Source of the DNA: Bradyrhizobium amphicarpaeae | GTDB taxonomy: Bacteria > Pseudomonadota > Alphaproteobacteria > Rhizobiales > Xanthobacteraceae | Reading direction: 5' to 3' | NCBI RefSeq assembly: GCF_002266435.3 | Contig: NZ_CP029426.2 | Location: 3,006,001-3,070,000 of the forward strand | Length of the DNA stretch: 64,000 nucleotides | Shown here: one piece after another, positions 28,282 through 36,695 of the stretch | Layout: the number at the start of each line of letters is the position of its first letter | Numbering within the stretch: the stretch's first letter is position 1 | Program-made: the position numbers and the translations under genes | Notes under the pieces: model-generated | The model's input: the letters and a program-made list of their open reading frames with translations, nothing else | The model's database searches: none | What the model was told of the DNA's origin: nothing

Positions 28282-29055
28282 ATGGACAGGCTTCTTGCCA
28301 ACGGGACCGTCAACGCCGCGCAATCGGGCGAGGGGCCGCCGCTGTTCCTCTTCCACTCGCTGTTGTCGGACCGTGCGAGTTTCGATGCGATCGTGCCCGG
28401 GCTTGCCGGATCGTTTCGCATCATCGTGCCGGAGCTGCCGGGCTTCGGCAGGTCGCGCGCGGTGGACGGCGGCCTTGCCAAGATTGCGGACCGAATGGCC
28501 GAGGCCGTGCGCGATGCTGCGGGCGGTGCGCCGGCGATCGTGCTCGGCAATGGCTATGGCGGCTTCGTCGCCCTGCAGATGGCGATCCGGCATCCCGACA
28601 TCGCCAGCAAGCTCGTTCTCGCCGACAGCGGCGCGGCGTTCTCGGAGCCCGGCCGCGAAGCATTTCGCAACATGGCGAAGGTGTCGCGGGACAAGGGGCT
28701 GGAGGCGATCACCGACGTCGCGATGCGGCGCCTGTTCGCGCCGGAGTTTCAGGCGCAACATCCTGAGCTGATGCAGGATCGCCGTGCTGCGTTTCTGCGG
28801 ACGGATCCGGAGGTGTTTCGTGCGGCGTGCGACGCATTGGCAAGCCTCGACCTCCGCTCAGAACTTGTCGCGGTGAAAGTGCCGGTGCTGGTGTTAGTTG
28901 GCGAGCATGACGAAGCGACGCCGCCGCCGATGTCACATGAGCTGGCCGCCGGACTGCCGCGCGCCGAACTCAGGATCCTCGAAGGTTGTGCGCATGTGCC
29001 GCAGCTCCAATCGCCGCGACAATTTCTCGAAGCCATCGAGGAATTCTTGCGGTGA
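28282..29055 (+). CDS. Alpha/beta-hydrolase-fold protein lacking the nucleophilic serine
   Basis: A 257-residue product with the alpha/beta-hydrolase core: PPLFLFHSLLSD (oxyanion region, HS instead of HG), ELPGFGRSRA, the elbow AIVLGNGYGGFVALQMA, an acid in VLVGEHDEATPP, and a His in EGCAHVPQLQSP. The nucleophile position of Sm-x-Nu-x-Sm is Gly91 (codon GGC at 28552-28554) instead of Ser (AGC, one base away). Asp and His of the triad are retained. It therefore cannot be a standard serine hydrolase, and may be a pseudoenzyme or perform non-hydrolytic chemistry; a sequencing error is possible. The start at 28282 gives the family N-terminus; an upstream ATG at 28228 is also open. Confidence 0.8.
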   Translation: MDRLLANGTVNAAQSGEGPPLFLFHSLLSDRASFDAIVPGLAGSFRIIVPELPGFGRSRAVDGGLAKIADRMAEAVRDAAGGAPAIVLGNGYGGFVALQMAIRHPDIASKLVLADSGAAFSEPGREAFRNMAKVSRDKGLEAITDVAMRRLFAPEFQAQHPELMQDRRAAFLRTDPEVFRAACDALASLDLRSELVAVKVPVLVLVGEHDEATPPPMSHELAAGLPRAELRILEGCAHVPQLQSPRQFLEAIEEFLR

Positions 29056-29366
29056 TCAGCGCGTTTGGTTCTGGACCTGTTTTGCCCGACGGAGCAAGCG
29101 AATATTTCGCCCTTACCGAATTTGAAAAAGATCAATGATTCCGGTGCGATCCCTACTGTGCATGGGGTTGTTTTCGCATTTTTGACGGGAGCGCCATCGC
29201 GCTACGTGGTTCGGGGCACGAGCTACCGGGATTGAACCGGAATCCCTAAGGGTTTTTACACACAGTTCTGGCACGTTCCCGCGCGTCAAGATCCGCGACC
29301 TGCATCGTCGCGTCTCAACGCGCGCACGAAAAGACGGGGACCGCGGAGACCACGGGGGCGTTGTTG
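29056..29366 (-). other. Gene-free region with a probable dispersed Bradyrhizobium-type sequence
   Basis: No convincing gene lies here. On the minus strand the stretch around 29060-29200 contains GCGAAAACAACCCCATGCAC near 29177 and TTTTGCCCGACGG on the plus strand near 29079. From memory, this pair of landmarks recurs in intergenic regions of Bradyrhizobium and Rhodopseudomonas, so this may be a decayed dispersed repeat. At 29223-29250 the minus strand has CCGGTTCAATCCCGG, resembling a tRNA T-arm, but no cloverleaf could be folded. Confidence 0.35.
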
Positions 29367-30584
29367 ATGACTGCACTTGCTTCGGACGCCGGTTGCGCGA
29401 AGCGGGGGATCGTGCCGATCCTGCTGTGCGTCGTGCCGTTCAGCCAAATTCCGCTCGATGCCTACACGCCCGGCCTGCCGCAGATGGTAGCGGATCTCGC
29501 CGCCGATCCCGCCGCGATGCAGAACACCGTCACCGCGTACATGCTCGGCATGAGCCTGGCGCTGGTGCCGGTCGGCATCGCCTCCGACACGCTCGGCCGC
29601 CGCAACGTCCTGCTTGCGGGCTTCGCCGTGCTGATCGCGATGAGCGTCGCCTGTGCGCTCGCGACCAGCGCCCCGCTGCTGCTTGGCTTGCGCTTCCTGC
29701 AAGGCATCGGCGGCTGCACCTGCCTCGTGGTGGCCTATGCGGTTGCTGCCGACTGCTTTCGCGGCCGCGAGCTCACCGCGATCTCCGGCCTGCTTGGCGC
29801 GGCCTGGGGGCTAGCGCCTGTGCTCGCGCCCGCGGCCGGCGGCTTCATCGTCGAACTGACGTCATGGCGCGGTGTCTTCGTCTTCATTGCCGTCGCCGCG
29901 GCCGTCGTCGCTGCGATCGTCATGCTGCTTCTGCCCGAAACGTTGCCGGCAGAGCGGCGCGCGCCGTTCGATCCGCGCCGTACCGCCGGCATCTTGCGCG
30001 ACGCGCTTGTCCGTCCGGGCTTCCTGGCCTTCGTGCTGGTGTTCGCCGCGGCGGCGAGCGCGCAACTGGCCTTCGGCGTCGTCGCACCGTTCTTCTACCA
30101 GACCGGCCTCGGCTATTCCGCGGCGATCTACGGCCTCGTTGCCCTCGGCCTTGGCGGAGTCAATCTCGCCGGCGAGCTCGGCTGCGCGCATTTCGCGCGC
30201 GTCGTGCCCGCGCGCGTGACGGGGTTCGGCGCCTTCGCGCTGCTTGTTGTCGGCGCGGCTGTGCTGGCCGTAACAGGCATGGCCTGGGGTCTCGATCTTG
30301 CGTCGATCACGATCGGCGGTGCGCTGGTGCTCGGCGGCTGCGGGGTGCTGTGCCCGATGATGTACGGCATGGCGCTCGGCCTGTTCGAGCGCGACCACGG
30401 CCTGATCGGCGGCCTCATCAGCGCGCTCTGCTATCTCGCCGTCAGCGGTGCCATGGCGATCACGGCGGTGTTGCCTGAAGCAACCCAGGCGCCGATCGGA
30501 TGGCTCTATCTCGGCCTCTGCGCCATCGGGGGCACGCTGCTCGCGGTCTCGCTGCCGTCGGCGCACCACGCCGCACAGTCCTAA
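29367..30584 (+). CDS. MFS transporter, Bcr/CflA-like
   Basis: The 405-residue protein has 12 predicted membrane helices. The N-terminus VVPFSQIPLDAYTPGLPQMVADLAA, with D-x-Y-x-P-x-L-P, is the hallmark of the Bcr/CflA drug-efflux subfamily. It also has the loop 2-3 motif GIASDTLGRRNVLLAG and the TM5 GAAWGLAPVLAPAAGGFIVELTSWRGVF. Characterised members export bicyclomycin or chloramphenicol, but many are uncharacterised. ATG 29367 is preferred over two preceding in-frame TTGs. It lies 15 bases upstream of guanine deaminase, so despite the efflux-like signature it may handle a purine (inference). Confidence 0.87.
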   Translation: MTALASDAGCAKRGIVPILLCVVPFSQIPLDAYTPGLPQMVADLAADPAAMQNTVTAYMLGMSLALVPVGIASDTLGRRNVLLAGFAVLIAMSVACALATSAPLLLGLRFLQGIGGCTCLVVAYAVAADCFRGRELTAISGLLGAAWGLAPVLAPAAGGFIVELTSWRGVFVFIAVAAAVVAAIVMLLLPETLPAERRAPFDPRRTAGILRDALVRPGFLAFVLVFAAAASAQLAFGVVAPFFYQTGLGYSAAIYGLVALGLGGVNLAGELGCAHFARVVPARVTGFGAFALLVVGAAVLAVTGMAWGLDLASITIGGALVLGGCGVLCPMMYGMALGLFERDHGLIGGLISALCYLAVSGAMAITAVLPEATQAPIGWLYLGLCAIGGTLLAVSLPSAHHAAQS

Positions 30585-30599
30585 GGAAGGAACCAGTTC

Positions 30600-31997
30600 A
30601 TGACCACCGTCGGCATTCGCGGCACGTTCTTCGACTTCATCGACGATCCCTGGAAGCACGTCGGCAACGAGCAGGCCGCCGCGCGCTTTTACCAGGACGG
30701 CCTCATGGTCGTCACCGACGGCGTCATCAAGGCGTTCGGTCCTCATGACAAGGTTGCTGCCGCGCGTCCGGGCATCGAGGTCACCCATATCAAGGACCGC
30801 ATCATCGTCCCCGGGTTCATCGACGGCCACATCCATCTGCCGCAGACCCGCGTGCTCGGGGCCTATGGCGAGCAGCTGCTGCCGTGGCTGCAGAAGTGGG
30901 TTTATCCGGAAGAGCTCAAATACCGGGATCGCAACTACGCGCGCGAGGGCGTCAAGCGTTTCCTCGACGCGCTGCTGGCATCCGGCACCACCACTTGCCA
31001 GGCCTTCACCAGTTCCTCGCCGGTCTCGACCGAGGAACTGTTCGAGGAAGCCGCCCGCCGCAACATGCGCGTGATCGCGGGCCTCACCGGCATCGATCGC
31101 AACGCGCCGGCGGATTTCATCGACACGCCCGAGAATTTCTATCGCGACAGCAAGCGGTTGATCGCAGAGTATCACAACAAGGGCCGCAACCTCTACGCCA
31201 TCACGCCGCGCTTCGCCTTCGGTGCTTCGCCGGAATTGCTCAAAGCGTGCCAGCGCCTCAAGCACGAGCATCCGGATTGCTGGGTCAACACCCACATCTC
31301 CGAGAACCCGGCCGAATGTAGCGGCGTGCTGGTCGAGCATCCGGATTGCCAGGACTATCTCGGCGTCTATGAGAAATTCGACCTGGTCGGTCCAAAATTC
31401 TCCGGCGGCCACGGCGTCTATCTCTCGAACAACGAGTTCCGCAGGATGTCGAAGAAGGGCGCCGCGGTGGTGTTCTGCCCGTGCTCGAACCTGTTTCTCG
31501 GCAGCGGCCTGTTCCGCCTCGGCCGCGCCACCGATCCGGAGCACCGCGTGAAGATGTCGTTCGGCACCGACATGGGCGGCGGCAACCGCTTCTCGATGAT
31601 CTCCGTGCTTGACGACGCCTACAAGGTCGGCATGTGCAACAACACGCTGCTCGACGGCAGCATCGATCCCGTGCGCAAGGACTTGGCCGAGGCCGAGCGC
31701 AACAAGCTCTCGCCCTATCGCGGCTTCTGGTCGATCACGCTCGGCGGTGCCGAGGGCCTCTACATCGACGACAAGCTCGGCAATTTCGAGCCGGGCAAGG
31801 AGGCCGATTTCGTCGCACTCGATCCGAACGGCGGCCAGATCGCGCAAGCGTGGCACCAGTCGCTGATCGCCGACGGCGCCGGCCCGCGCACGATGGACGA
31901 GGCCGCGAGCATGCTGTTCGGCGTCATGATGGTCGGCGACGATCGCTGCGTCGACGAGACCTGGGTGATGGGCAAGCGTCTCTACAAGAAAAGCTGA
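30600..31997 (+). CDS. guaD: Guanine deaminase
   Basis: This 465-residue amidohydrolase-superfamily enzyme converts guanine to xanthine and ammonia. Zinc ligands and motifs characteristic of guanine deaminase are FIDGHIHLPQTR (HxH at 77/79), LPWLQKWVYPEE, ITPRFAFGASPELL, CWVNTHISENPAE, the GHGVYLSN histidine, and FGTDMGGGNRFSM (catalytic Asp). GGAAGGAA stands ahead of the ATG. It sits in an MFS - guaD - ABM-protein operon with gaps of 15 and 11 bases. It supplies the first step of purine salvage or use as a nitrogen source. Confidence 0.93.
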   Translation: MTTVGIRGTFFDFIDDPWKHVGNEQAAARFYQDGLMVVTDGVIKAFGPHDKVAAARPGIEVTHIKDRIIVPGFIDGHIHLPQTRVLGAYGEQLLPWLQKWVYPEELKYRDRNYAREGVKRFLDALLASGTTTCQAFTSSSPVSTEELFEEAARRNMRVIAGLTGIDRNAPADFIDTPENFYRDSKRLIAEYHNKGRNLYAITPRFAFGASPELLKACQRLKHEHPDCWVNTHISENPAECSGVLVEHPDCQDYLGVYEKFDLVGPKFSGGHGVYLSNNEFRRMSKKGAAVVFCPCSNLFLGSGLFRLGRATDPEHRVKMSFGTDMGGGNRFSMISVLDDAYKVGMCNNTLLDGSIDPVRKDLAEAERNKLSPYRGFWSITLGGAEGLYIDDKLGNFEPGKEADFVALDPNGGQIAQAWHQSLIADGAGPRTMDEAASMLFGVMMVGDDRCVDETWVMGKRLYKKS

Positions 31998-32008
31998 GAC
32001 GGCAGCTC

Positions 32009-32992
32009 ATGAGCGGATCCCTTGACACAGCCGGCCAGCCGGTCGCCCTCGTCATCCAGCGCCGCATAGCGGACGACGGCTTTGCCGCGTTTTCGCGCTG
32101 GAACGGCGAGGTCGGCGACGTGCTCAAGGCCTGGCCCGGGTTCCTGGGGCAGGAGGTGGTGCCGCCGCAGCCGCCGGCGCATGTCGACTGGGTGACGATT
32201 TTGCGTTTCGCCAGCCCGGCCGCGGCGCGCGCCTGGCTTCAGAGCGAGGTGCGGGCGCGGCTGATCGCCGAGGTGCAGCGCTTCTTCGTCGGTTCGGAGG
32301 ATGTCCATATCCTGCCCGACACCGGCGTTCAGCGCGACAGCGCTGTCTCTGCCGTCATCTCTTTCAAGGTGCCTGACGGCCTCGAGGACGCGTTCCTCAC
32401 ATGGCAACAGCGCATCCAGGCCGCCGAAGCCGAATTCAAAGGCTTCCTGCGCCACAAGATCGAGCGGCCGATTCCGGGCCTGCACGACGAATGGATCATC
32501 ATCCTGTCGTTCGACAGCGATGCCAACCTCAATGCCTGGCTCGACTCGCCGATGCGGCAGACGCTGCTGCAGGAGGGTGGGCGCTTCAATGCCGGCATGA
32601 ATGTCAAGCGCGCAAGCTATGGCTTCAATTTCTGGTTTCCCGCCGGCAAGACGCGCGCGCCGGAGCAAAGCGCGGCACTGATCTGGAAGAGCAACCTCAT
32701 CGTCCTCCTGGTGCTCTATCCCGTGGTCTATCTCTGGGGCACTTTCATCAGCGCGCCGCTGATCGACAGTCATGGCGTGCCGGTCTGGCTGTCGCTGTTC
32801 GCAGGCAATCTCGTCAGCACCCAGCTGCTTGGCTGGTGGCTGGTGCCGGCCGCCTTCAGGGCGCTCGACTGGTGGGTCACGCCGAAGGCCGCGCTCAGTC
32901 GCCAGATCGCGGGCTACGCACTTCTTGCCGCGCTCTATGCCGCCTCGATGGCTCTGTACGCGCTGCTGCTCGCGTGGCATTGGGGGCGGTGA
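32009..32992 (+). CDS. Membrane-anchored tandem ABM-domain protein
   Basis: The 327-residue protein has two N-terminal ABM (antibiotic biosynthesis monooxygenase)/ferredoxin-like repeats: about residues 10-95 (ALVIQRRI...FSRWNGEVGDVLKAWPGFLGQEVVPP) and 105-195 (VISFKVPDGLEDAFLTWQQRIQAAEAEFKGFLRHKIERP). These are followed by three membrane helices at about 230-325. Single ABM domains act in heme degradation or quinone oxidation; catalytic residues could not be assigned here. The ATG at 32009 gives an 11-base gap after guaD, so it is probably co-expressed with purine degradation. Its biochemical role there is unknown. The frame is open much further upstream through guaD, but that is antiparallel-style overlap without a start signal. 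Confidence 0.75.
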   Translation: MSGSLDTAGQPVALVIQRRIADDGFAAFSRWNGEVGDVLKAWPGFLGQEVVPPQPPAHVDWVTILRFASPAAARAWLQSEVRARLIAEVQRFFVGSEDVHILPDTGVQRDSAVSAVISFKVPDGLEDAFLTWQQRIQAAEAEFKGFLRHKIERPIPGLHDEWIIILSFDSDANLNAWLDSPMRQTLLQEGGRFNAGMNVKRASYGFNFWFPAGKTRAPEQSAALIWKSNLIVLLVLYPVVYLWGTFISAPLIDSHGVPVWLSLFAGNLVSTQLLGWWLVPAAFRALDWWVTPKAALSRQIAGYALLAALYAASMALYALLLAWHWGR

Positions 32993-33014
32993 GGCCGAGC
33001 AGGCGGTTTGGCGT

Positions 33015-33362
33015 TCAGTTCACACTCGACAGGAAGCCCGCCAGAATCGTCCGGCTTTGGCTGAGCGTCTCGATGCGTTCATCGATGAGGCTGACCTGCT
33101 GCGCGAGTATTCTGCGCAGATTGTTGCACGGCGTGAATTCCGGATCGTTGTTCCGTACGCACGGCAGCAATTGCTGGATCGTTTCCAGCGTCATCCCGGC
33201 CGCGCCAAGCATTTTGATCCGCCGAACGGTCTCCTCTTCCGCCGGACCATAATCGCGATAGCCGGAGTCTGTCCGCTGCGGCGCAAGCAGTCCTTCGGCT
33301 TCGTAGTAACGCAGCATCCGGACACTGACTCCCGTCCTGCGGGAGAGCTCACCTATCTTCAC
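33015..33362 (-). CDS. MerR-family transcriptional regulator
   Basis: This 115-residue regulator has the N-terminal MerR winged HTH MKIGELSRRTGVSVRMLRYYEAEGLLAPQRTDSGYRDYG and a short C-terminal coiled coil (NLRRILAQQVSLIDERIETLSQ). Cysteines occur only at CVRNNDPEFTPCNN, which is not the usual metal-binding arrangement, so a redox or organic effector is more likely than a metal. The start is GTG with AGGA seven bases upstream. It is divergent from the MDR oxidoreductase; the shared region holds a MerR-type promoter facing the oxidoreductase. Confidence 0.9.
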   Translation of the reverse strand: MKIGELSRRTGVSVRMLRYYEAEGLLAPQRTDSGYRDYGPAEEETVRRIKMLGAAGMTLETIQQLLPCVRNNDPEFTPCNNLRRILAQQVSLIDERIETLSQSRTILAGFLSSVN

Positions 33363-33374
33363 TGAAAAATCCTC

Positions 33375-33405
33375 TTGACCCTGACAGTGCTGTCAGACCT
33401 TACAG
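33375..33405 (+). promoter_or_regulatory. MerR-type promoter with 19-bp spacer and central operator
   Basis: TTGACC (33375-33380) and TTACAG (33400-33405) are separated by exactly 19 bases. The spacer holds CTGACAGTGCTGTCAG (33381-33396), a perfect 7+7 inverted repeat with a 2-bp centre. An over-long 19-bp spacer carrying the operator is the hallmark of promoters activated by DNA-distorting MerR proteins. It drives the oxidoreductase at 33447. Confidence 0.85.
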
Positions 33406-33446
33406 GTCGTGCTCGTCCATGTGAACACCATCGCGGAGGAGCAACG

Positions 33447-34457
33447 ATGAAAGCTTACCATTTGAACGGCGATGCCGGTGCCGGGGGCCTTGTGCTGGCC
33501 GATGTCAGTCGACCTGAACCCGCCGGCGGCGAGGTCCGTATCCGGATCGAAGCGGCAAGCCTGAATTATCGCGACCTGATGATCCTCGACCGCGTTGGCC
33601 AAGGCGGGCTGAATGGTCGCGTGCCGTTGTCGGACGGCGCGGGCGTCGTCGACGCCATCGGTTCGGGCGTTACGCAATGGCAACCCGGAGACCGCGTCGT
33701 CGCGTCGTTCTTTCGCGATTGGGTCGCGGGACCATTCAAGTCCAGCTATGTTCCGTCTGCCCTTGGTGGCAACACCATGGACGGTATGCTCGCGGAGTAT
33801 GTCGTGCTGCCGGCAACCGCGCTTGTCTCCGCGCCGGCGCACTTGTCCGCGGTCGAAGCGGCGACCTTGCCCTGTGCCGGCGTTACGGCCTGGCACGGCC
33901 TCATCGCTCGCGGCGGGATGGGCAAAGGCGACACGCTGCTGGTCCAGGGAACAGGCGGCGTCGCGCTGTTCGGCCTTCAGTTCGCCGCGGCGCTGGGCGC
34001 GCGCGCGATCGTGATATCCTCCTCGGATGAGAAGCTCGCCCGCGCCAAGGCGCTGGGCGGTTCTATTCTCATCAACTACCGCGACACGCCTGAGTGGGAT
34101 GCCGCGCTGATGAAGGCGACGGACGGCGAAGGCGCCAGCCATATCCTCGAACTCGGCGGACCCGGCACTTATGACCGATCGTTGAGATCGGTCGCGTCGG
34201 GCGGCAAGATCGTCCAGATCGGTGTCTTGACAGGATTTGGTCCGAAGCCGGACCTCGCGCGTCTTCAGTGGGAGAACGCCGACATCATCGGTGTCACCGT
34301 CGGATCGCGCGAGCATTTCACCGCCATGAATCGCTTCTTGACCGACAAGGCAATCCACCCGATCGTCGACCGGGTGTACGGTTTCGACGAGGTCCCCGAC
34401 GCGTTCGCCCATCTCCGCACCGGCTCCCACTTCGGCAAGGTCGTTGTGAAGCTGTAA
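33447..34457 (+). CDS. MDR-superfamily NAD(P)-dependent alcohol dehydrogenase/quinone oxidoreductase
   Basis: The 336-residue protein has the GroES-like N-terminal domain (RIRIEAASLNYRDLMILDRVG, PLSDGAGVVDAIGSGVTQWQPGDRV) and a Rossmann nucleotide-binding domain (GDTLLVQGTGGVALFGLQFAAALGARAIVISSSDEKLARAKALGG). It lacks the catalytic zinc Cys/His set (SLNYRDLM instead of GxCxTD) and the structural-zinc Cys cluster, so it belongs to the zinc-independent quinone-reductase-like branch. GGAGGA six bases ahead of the ATG sets the start. It is the target of the divergent MerR-type promoter, suggesting a role in detoxifying reactive carbonyls or quinones (inference). Confidence 0.88.
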   Translation: MKAYHLNGDAGAGGLVLADVSRPEPAGGEVRIRIEAASLNYRDLMILDRVGQGGLNGRVPLSDGAGVVDAIGSGVTQWQPGDRVVASFFRDWVAGPFKSSYVPSALGGNTMDGMLAEYVVLPATALVSAPAHLSAVEAATLPCAGVTAWHGLIARGGMGKGDTLLVQGTGGVALFGLQFAAALGARAIVISSSDEKLARAKALGGSILINYRDTPEWDAALMKATDGEGASHILELGGPGTYDRSLRSVASGGKIVQIGVLTGFGPKPDLARLQWENADIIGVTVGSREHFTAMNRFLTDKAIHPIVDRVYGFDEVPDAFAHLRTGSHFGKVVVKL

Positions 34458-34504
34458 GGTCTCGGAGACGTCAGGGCGGCATCATCTCTGGACAGACGAC
34501 GACC

Positions 34505-35407
34505 ATGTTCGCCCTGACATTTCTCGGGACCTCTGCGAGCGTTCCGTCCTCCGAACGCAACCATCCGGCCCTGCTGATCGAAGCGGCCGGCCAGCGCATG
34601 CTGGTCGATTGCGGCGAGGGCACGCAGCGCCAGTTGCTGCGTAGTGGCGCCGGCTTTCGGCGGCTGGACCGCATCCTGCTGACGCATGCGCATCTCGATC
34701 ACGTGCTCGGCATCCCCGGCCTGTTCTCGACGCTGCGCCTGCGGCAGAGCGCCGAGGTGATGACGGTTCATGGTGGCCCGGCCACGCTCGAGACCGTCAT
34801 CCGGATATTGGCAGGCTTGTGGGGTGCGGGCAGGGCGCCGCTTCCGGTGGAGTTCGCAGCCTTGGCTGCAGGACGAATCCTCGATGCCGGCGACTTCGCC
34901 ATCGACTGCTTTCCGGTCCGCCACCGCGACACCGACAGTTTTGGATTCGTCTTCCAAAGCCCCGCGCGCCGTCATCTCTTGTCGGAGCGCCTTTCGGCCC
35001 TCGGCGTGCCGGATGGCCCTATCCGTGGAGAATTGGCTGCGGGACGAGCTGTCGTGATCGCCGATCGCACGATCGATCCGGAAGACGTCCTGGGTCCGCC
35101 GAGCGGCGGAAAGAGGCTCGTCGTGATCGGCGACACCGAAACCACCGAGGGGCTGGCGCAACACATCGCTGATGCCGATCTGCTGGTGATCGAGGCAACG
35201 TTCCTCGATCGTGACGCGTCGACCGCGCGGGACTACGGGCATCTCACCGCGGCAGAAGCGGCGTCGGTTGCGGCGGCGAGCAATGTGAAGCAGCTCGTGC
35301 TGACCCATATGTCGGGACGCTATGAGGACGAAGAGGTTCTCGCTGAGGCGGCAAGGATCTTTCCGAACAGCCGGATCGCCGCCGACTTCGATCACAACGT
35401 GATCTGA
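34505..35407 (+). CDS. Ribonuclease Z-like metallo-beta-lactamase hydrolase
   Basis: A 300-residue MBL-fold protein with the RNase Z pattern: FLGTSASVPSSERN, LVDCGEGTQRQ, the metal motif HAHLDH (61-66), GIPGLFSTLR, a His in PVRHRDTDSFGF, GDTE, VIEATFLD, GHLTAAEAA and LTHMSGRYED. These match tRNA 3'-endonuclease (elaC/rnz) and not the shorter hydrolases. The frame is open upstream to 34268, but the ATG at 34505 gives the family start. It lies 47 bases after the oxidoreductase and may be co-transcribed. Genomes may contain more than one such protein, so its physiological RNA target is inferred. Confidence 0.82.
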   Translation: MFALTFLGTSASVPSSERNHPALLIEAAGQRMLVDCGEGTQRQLLRSGAGFRRLDRILLTHAHLDHVLGIPGLFSTLRLRQSAEVMTVHGGPATLETVIRILAGLWGAGRAPLPVEFAALAAGRILDAGDFAIDCFPVRHRDTDSFGFVFQSPARRHLLSERLSALGVPDGPIRGELAAGRAVVIADRTIDPEDVLGPPSGGKRLVVIGDTETTEGLAQHIADADLLVIEATFLDRDASTARDYGHLTAAEAASVAAASNVKQLVLTHMSGRYEDEEVLAEAARIFPNSRIAADFDHNVI

Positions 35408-35448
35408 CCGTCGCGACGAAACATCGCCAATCGCCGTCTCGTCCGGCG

Positions 35449-36192
35449 CTATAGACCGGCGGCAACACCGAGGCGGCCGATGCCCGGCAGCTTGACGGCG
35501 GGCCGCCGGATGTCGAGGCCGAGCACGGCGCCGAAGAAGTTGATCTCGAGGCCTTCGACCCAGCCTAGCGTCAGGCCGAGATAGCCGGAGAGCGAGGCAT
35601 AGAAGCCGGTGCGCGAGGCGGTCAGCCCAATCCATTCCCCGGAATAGGGATAATCCTTGCCGATAGCGGTCGGCGGCAGAACCGCGCGAAGTTCCGGCAC
35701 GGCATCAAGAGCGGCTTGTACGAAGGTGTTTGAATTCGGTCCCGGCCAGGCGCTGTAGTCGCCATAGGCTCGAAACTTGTAGGTCTCGATCACAGTCCGG
35801 ATCCTGGGAATGAGAAGCTCGGCCCGCGGCCCATCTACGGCGACGACGGTTTCCGGCAGGGCGCCGAACCACCTTCCATCGGGGGCGAAGCCGTTGCTCC
35901 GAATCGGTTCGCCCCACGCGGTGTAGTCGTATCGGCTGTAGCTGGTTGCATCCTTTTCCTTGACGACGATCCACGTGTGGACGGCGAAGATACTTCGCCA
36001 ACGGACCGTTCGCGCCGCATAAACCCGGATCAGGGCATCGGGATGCGAAGAAGCCCGTGGCAGCAGGCCCGCGCTGGAGCGGTCAGCCGTCTGCCAATTG
36101 CCGCGGCCGTCTCCAAGCCAATAGTACCGCGCGGCCGACAGGCCGATCGGCACGAACAGAAGCAGGAAGAAAATGAGCAAGGGTCTTCGCAA
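35449..36192 (-). CDS. DUF3750 domain protein with N-terminal membrane anchor
   Basis: This 247-residue protein has an N-terminal hydrophobic helix (LLIFFLLLFVPIGLSAARYYWLGD). The body contains VRWRSIFAVHTWIVVKEKDATSYSRYD, YGDYSAWPGPNSNTFVQAAL and LPPTAIGKDYPY, which matches the DUF3750 family. The HTW...PGPNSNTF pattern resembles a papain-like (CHAP/NlpC-type) core, with Asn/Ser in place of an obvious Cys, so a catalytic role is uncertain. The only available start is TTG at 36192 with no good ribosome site, so the true N-terminus may differ. It converges with the RNase Z-like gene. Confidence 0.7.
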   Translation of the reverse strand: MRRPLLIFFLLLFVPIGLSAARYYWLGDGRGNWQTADRSSAGLLPRASSHPDALIRVYAARTVRWRSIFAVHTWIVVKEKDATSYSRYDYTAWGEPIRSNGFAPDGRWFGALPETVVAVDGPRAELLIPRIRTVIETYKFRAYGDYSAWPGPNSNTFVQAALDAVPELRAVLPPTAIGKDYPYSGEWIGLTASRTGFYASLSGYLGLTLGWVEGLEINFFGAVLGLDIRRPAVKLPGIGRLGVAAGL

Positions 36193-36695
36193 GGAGAGAT
36201 CGGGTTTCGGAACGGAGTCTCGAGGATATAGGCGATGAAAGCACTTTCACAATGACAGGTCGAATAGGGTTCTGCTTTGCTCGTTGCGAGATCGCCTGAC
36301 ATGGTCGCTCCCGACCAAATTTGAGTGACGCCTTCTATGGCGTCGATCTCTCGCATTTTCTCCTTATCCGGATCGAGTTCGATCCGGTCACGCCCGTCAA
36401 TCCGCGCGTTGTGAGCGATTGGCGAATTCTGTTTCAGACCCTGGGCATGCTGCTCGCATCCACGGTGGTCGCGCCCGCCTTCGAGTTCTCGGTGCAGCGA
36501 TGGATCGACGTGGGTTGAGACAGTCCCGTCTTGTCCACGCGAACGCAGCGAGAACAAGCCGAGGATGTTTACAGAAGGGCTGGACCGCGAAGGTCAGCGC
36601 GGCTATATGAGCGGCCTGCGAGCCGCTGATTTGCAAAACAGTCAGCCTGCCTTGCAAAACTTCCGAAGAAAGCTTAGCGATTTCAAGCGCTTCGG
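36193..36695. other. Gene-free region upstream of tRNA-Gln
   Basis: About 500 bases without a gene that can be supported. A 65-codon plus-strand frame at 36321-36518 has one hydrophobic stretch but starts with TTG, lacks a ribosome site and shows no recognisable family. No terminator-like hairpin with a T-run was seen. The last 60 bases presumably contain the tRNA promoter, but no clear -35/-10 pair was resolved. Confidence 0.4.

Noticed and set aside
29223..29250. tRNA T-arm-like CCGGTTCAATCCCGG on the minus strand
   Set aside because: No acceptor, D or anticodon stem could be folded around it; probably part of a decayed repeat.
36321..36518. 65-codon plus-strand frame with one hydrophobic stretch
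   Set aside because: TTG start, no ribosome site and no recognisable family; it lies in the gap upstream of tRNA-Gln.
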